Source of the DNA: Myxococcales bacterium
Lineage (GTDB): Bacteria > Myxococcota > Myxococcia > Myxococcales > Anaeromyxobacteraceae
Reading direction: 5' to 3'
Length of the DNA: 17,642 nt
Assembly (NCBI GenBank): GCA_021848865.1
Contig: JAJZTO010000018.1
Coordinates: 1-17,642, forward strand
Shown here: positions 16,769-17,642 of the stretch, in pieces
How positions within the stretch are numbered: position 1 is the stretch's first letter
Layout: every line of letters begins with the position of its first letter
Translations under genes and position numbers: made by a program
The notes under the pieces: model-generated
Seen by the model: the letters and a program-made list of their open reading frames with translations, nothing else
What the model was told of the DNA's origin: nothing
Databases searched by the model: none

Positions 16769-17642
16769 TGCTCCTCGCCGCGCTCGAGCTGCAGGACTTC
16801 CGCAACGTCGAGCGGGCCGAGCTCAGCCCCGGGCCGCGGACCACCGTCCTCGTCGGGCGGAACGGCCAGGGCAAGACCAACCTCCTCGAGGCCGTCTACC
16901 TGCTCTGCACCCTCCGCCCGCTGCGGGCGGCGCGGCTCGCCGAGCTGGTGCGCTTCGGCGCCGCGCGGGCGGTGGTGGCCGGCCGCTTCCAGGGCCCGGG
17001 CGGCCTGCGCCGGGCCGCGGTGGAGGTGGCCGACGGCAACCGCACCGCCTTCCTCGACGGCAAGCCCCTGGCGGCCGGGGCCGGGCTCGTCGACTACTTC
17101 GAGGGGCGGGCGGCGGTCTGCTTCTCCCCCGACGATCTCCTGCTGGTGAAGGGGGGCCCGGAGCTGCGCCGGCGCTTCCTCGACCGCGCCGCCTTCAACC
17201 GCTGGCCGGCGGTCCTCGCCGAGGCCCGCGAGTACCTGCAGGCCCTGCGGGCCCGGAACGCGGCGCTGCGCCACGCCGCGCCCGGGGTGGAGGAGAGCTT
17301 CCGGCCGCCGCTGGCCCGGGCCGCCGCCCGGCTCTGGCGCCGCCGGCGGGAGCTGCTCGCCGAGCTGGCGCCGCGGGTGGCGGCCGCCTTCGCCGCCATC
17401 TCCGGGCCCGGCGCACCCCCGGCGCTCCTCGCCTACCGGCCGGCCGCCGGGCTGCGCCTCGACGGCGCCGAGGCCGAGCTCGCGGCCCGCCTCGAGGAGG
17501 CGCTGGCGCAGCGGCTCGCCCGCGACCGGGAGCGCGGCTACACCACGGCCGGCCCGCACGCCGACGACCTGGTGCTGGCGGTCGGCGAGCACGGGGCCCG
17601 GCCCTTCGCGAGCCAGGGGCAGCAGCGGGCGCTAGATCGGAA
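16768..17642 (+). CDS. recF: DNA recombination/repair protein RecF, 3'-truncated
   Basis: An SMC-like ATPase that acts with RecO and RecR to load RecA at gaps. The visible 291 residues cover most of the protein. They start MLLAALELQDFRNVERAEL, with Walker A GRNGQGKTN near 31-39, then FSPDDLLLVKGGPELRRRFL with the usual R-R-x-F-L-D, and GYTTAGPHADDL in place of the usual GPHRDD. They end in the SQGQQRAL signature region. GTG at 16768 overlaps the dnaN stop codon. The frame is open to the window end. The last residues after QQRAL (D-R) do not fit the family, and the final bases look like adapter, so the true sequence is lost there. Confidence 0.95.
   Translation, partial: MLLAALELQDFRNVERAELSPGPRTTVLVGRNGQGKTNLLEAVYLLCTLRPLRAARLAELVRFGAARAVVAGRFQGPGGLRRAAVEVADGNRTAFLDGKPLAAGAGLVDYFEGRAAVCFSPDDLLLVKGGPELRRRFLDRAAFNRWPAVLAEAREYLQALRARNAALRHAAPGVEESFRPPLARAAARLWRRRRELLAELAPRVAAAFAAISGPGAPPALLAYRPAAGLRLDGAEAELAARLEEALAQRLARDRERGYTTAGPHADDLVLAVGEHGARPFASQGQQRALDR
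17634..17642 (+). other. probable Illumina adapter remnant at the contig end
   Basis: The last nine bases, AGATCGGAA, are identical to the beginning of the standard Illumina TruSeq adapter. They interrupt the recF signature SQGQQRAL, where an aliphatic residue such as V, L or A normally follows. A 9-base match could be chance, but its place at the very end of the sequence favours untrimmed adapter. Confidence 0.7.

Overview
The window looks like chromosomal DNA around the replication origin of a very GC-rich myxobacterium, most likely Anaeromyxobacter or a close relative (Myxococcota). I base this on the strong G/C bias at third codon positions, the order parA-parB-bactofilin (as around bacM in Myxococcus xanthus), two perfect myxobacterial-type parS sites (GTTCCACGTGGAAC core), and the rpmH/rnpA/yidD/yidC/jag and dnaA/dnaN/recF blocks. 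The species is inferred; no marker here fixes it.

Layout. Positions 128-5890 lie on the minus strand: an F1-only ATP synthase operon atpH-atpA-atpG-atpD-atpC, followed by a small putative envelope protein. A divergent control region (5891-6047) separates atpH from a plus-strand small heat-shock gene (hsp20). A strong hairpin lies between hsp20 and the convergent chromosome-segregation operon parA-parB-bacM (minus strand, 8692-6579). Upstream of parA are two parS sites and a G-rich hexamer tandem repeat. Next comes an unusual island (9041-9881): two convergent four-helix-bundle genes of the 23S rRNA intervening-sequence-protein type. Each is preceded by a related stem-loop with a shared core, and one gene is frameshifted. 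Then, all on the minus strand from 13681 down to 9911, come rpmH, rnpA, yidD, yidC, a jag/khpB-like gene, an unknown 71-aa gene and rsmG. From 13984 to the end the plus strand carries dnaA, a DnaA-box-containing intergenic region that is the best oriC candidate here, dnaN, and a 3'-truncated recF.

How the genes work together. DnaA starts replication, the DnaN clamp supports synthesis and RecF repairs gaps. ParA, ParB and parS move the new origins, and the bactofilin probably scaffolds that machinery. RpmH, RnpA and RsmG serve ribosome and RNA maturation. YidD and YidC insert membrane proteins. The F1 genes encode the catalytic sector of ATP synthase; no F0 genes are present.

Most of the window is ordinary origin-proximal housekeeping DNA. 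The least explained part is the four-helix-bundle/stem-loop/hexamer-repeat island between parS and rsmG. The last nine bases match the start of a common Illumina adapter, so the final codons of recF should not be trusted.
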